From assembly GCA_025504975.1 (NCBI GenBank), contig JANUWI010000014.1:992001-1056000 (forward strand): a stretch of DNA of 64,000 nucleotides, read 5' to 3'. Below, in pieces: positions 62,646-64,000 of the stretch (the first letter of the stretch is position 1; every line of letters starts with the position of its first letter). Under the pieces are notes generated by a model, which did not search any database, was not told the DNA's origin, and saw nothing but the letters and a program-made list of their open reading frames with translations. The position numbers and the translations under genes are program-made. This DNA is from Plenodomus lindquistii. Lineage: Eukaryota > Ascomycota > Dothideomycetes > Pleosporales > Leptosphaeriaceae.

Positions 62646-64000
62646 GATGCGACTTGAGTGATGGGTACTTTGGTGGAATAATGATAAGCTACAACATTAG
62701 CGAGTCACATATATTCGTGTTCGCAGATACCCACATTCAAAGGCAGTGTCGTGTGCTACGGTCCAGTTCCCGCGAGAGAACAATTGACTATGGAACATAC
62801 GGAGATGGTCTTCGGACGCTATATGACAATGGTTTGACGTAGAATGGGCAAATGGGAGGCAAGTGGTAGAATTTCAGTGAATCTCGGAGCACTCGCGGGG
62901 AGTGATGATTGTGCTCGCGATTTTGCAAACATGTACAGTACACGCATGGGCATGGCATATGTACCATATCTCGGGCGTGTCCGAGAGCTTTGACACAATC
63001 CGCGAATAGCTGTGCTCTTTCCTCAACGTACGGAAGCAAGCATATGCCGTATCCTGGGTCCTGCTGCTGCATGTGTCCGGTATGCATCGATGTATGTCTA
63101 CGACCTGGCAAACGACTAGACTGACGCGTGTAACGCTACCTACAGTACCTAGAGCTCAGACCACCGTGTTTCGCTAAATGGGACTCACTACAACAGTGTT
63201 ATAGTCAAACATGAGACATAACCACTCATGCGGGCATGTTGCCCTCCATCAATAATGCTTCATCCTCCATCATGTTCAGGCCAGGATGTCGCACGCAGCT
63301 CTCAAGGCCACCGCTCATACAGTCATAGAAGTTCTCGCCAATGCTACCCCTGGTCGTCATCATCCTGGTGTAATTAATACATCACAAAAGAAAATATTGG
63401 AGACCGGGGTCATAGATGTAGATGCAGTTGCATAACGACAGCACGCATGGTCCCAGCTGATGACAGTGTTTTGTCGTCTTGTAGCATGGTAAGAGACAGG
63501 CAAACGAATTCAGATGTGCTACAAGAAAAGACGGCTACTTGCACTTAGGTCCCCACAGCAATAGTATCGAACATGCATGCATCCGTCCGAGCATCCTGAC
63601 CATAGGTTGAAATCACCCCAGAATCGTAAGAGCGGTCAGCAAGCTTGACGCTTGCCCTTCAAAGTCGTTGGGAAGAGTTGAATCCGAAGTGAATTCGGCT
63701 CATGAGTGGGTAGCAAGGCAAATGAGCGACGATTAGTTGAGTCCAACAAGACTTGGATATGGTTCAATCGAACCACCAAAGCTTGTGAACGCTGGCCCGG
63801 AATGCAGATCGCTACTGCGGCCCGTATCCGCAGAGGGTGGTATCGACGCGTCTCGATATAAATAATGACGCTAAAACTACGACTGACGATTCTCGCGAAT
63901 ATATCGCAACGAGTTGCTGTGAGATCAGCGGCCACTTACGCCCCAGGTGACCGATCGAGACTATGAAAGCGAGAACAGGCCTCGTTCAAACTGTAATTTT
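62646..64000. other. Intergenic or gene-poor right end; no supported gene
   Basis: Normal-GC DNA upstream of the 805-aa gene, presumably including its promoter. ORFs at 62788-63087 (minus, 99 codons from ATG, with a Cys cluster CPCVYCTC) and 63636-63935 (minus, from a GTG) are weak and not called. A 6-bp-stem hairpin TGGTTC/GAACCA occurs at about 63760. No tRNA is seen. Confidence 0.5.

Noticed and set aside
63755..63775. GGTTCAATCGAACC resembling a tRNA T-arm
   Set aside because: It is only a small hairpin; no matching D-arm, anticodon arm or acceptor stem surrounds it.
63636..63935. 99-codon minus-strand ORF near the right end
   Set aside because: Starts at GTG, has no recognisable motif and lies in otherwise gene-free DNA.

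Overview
This looks like a filamentous ascomycete (Pezizomycotina, perhaps a Dothideomycete) with a two-compartment genome. The evidence is intronless fungal-type genes at normal GC next to a very AT-rich block with the signature of repeat-induced point mutation (RIP): CpA and TpG almost absent, TpA in large excess, and TAA/TAG stops everywhere. No species can be named from the sequence alone.

Layout. (1) About 1-2697 and 7887-53400 are one RIP-mutated AT block of about 48 kb, open at the left edge of the window. It carries no intact gene, but several long frames can still be followed whose only stops are TAA/TAG, as expected from C-to-T change of CAA/CAG or TGG. One reads clearly as a protein-kinase-like domain (about 1568-2251). 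One reads as a long coiled-coil protein with a tandem 168-bp internal duplication (about 23127-24371). Others (10069-11790, 17783-18561, 34902-35900, 37355-37948) are unidentified. (2) Inserted in this block at 2698-7886 is a structurally complete Ty1/Copia retrotransposon on the minus strand, with no RIP. It has 187-bp LTRs differing at 2 sites, a near-matching target duplication, a gag, and protease-integrase-RT-RNase H. Gag and Pol lie in the same frame, separated only by a UGA in the context UGA-CUA, a known readthrough context. The primer site abutting the 5' LTR matches the anticodon arm of tRNA-Lys(CUU), suggesting copia-like priming by a 5' half-tRNA. (3) At about 53400 the sequence switches to normal GC.

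The right-hand 10.6 kb holds three chromosomal genes: a LACT-like alpha/beta hydrolase (54546-57377, minus), a small conserved fungal protein of unknown function (58724-59437, plus) with an extreme internal GC-skew reversal, and an 805-aa protein with a duplicated N-terminal module, a basic nuclear-localisation-type cluster and a long coiled coil (60228-62645, minus). Hydrolase and small protein are divergent around a 1.3-kb intergenic region; the small protein and the 805-aa gene converge. I see no tRNA, rRNA or CRISPR array. The last 1.35 kb holds no gene I can support.
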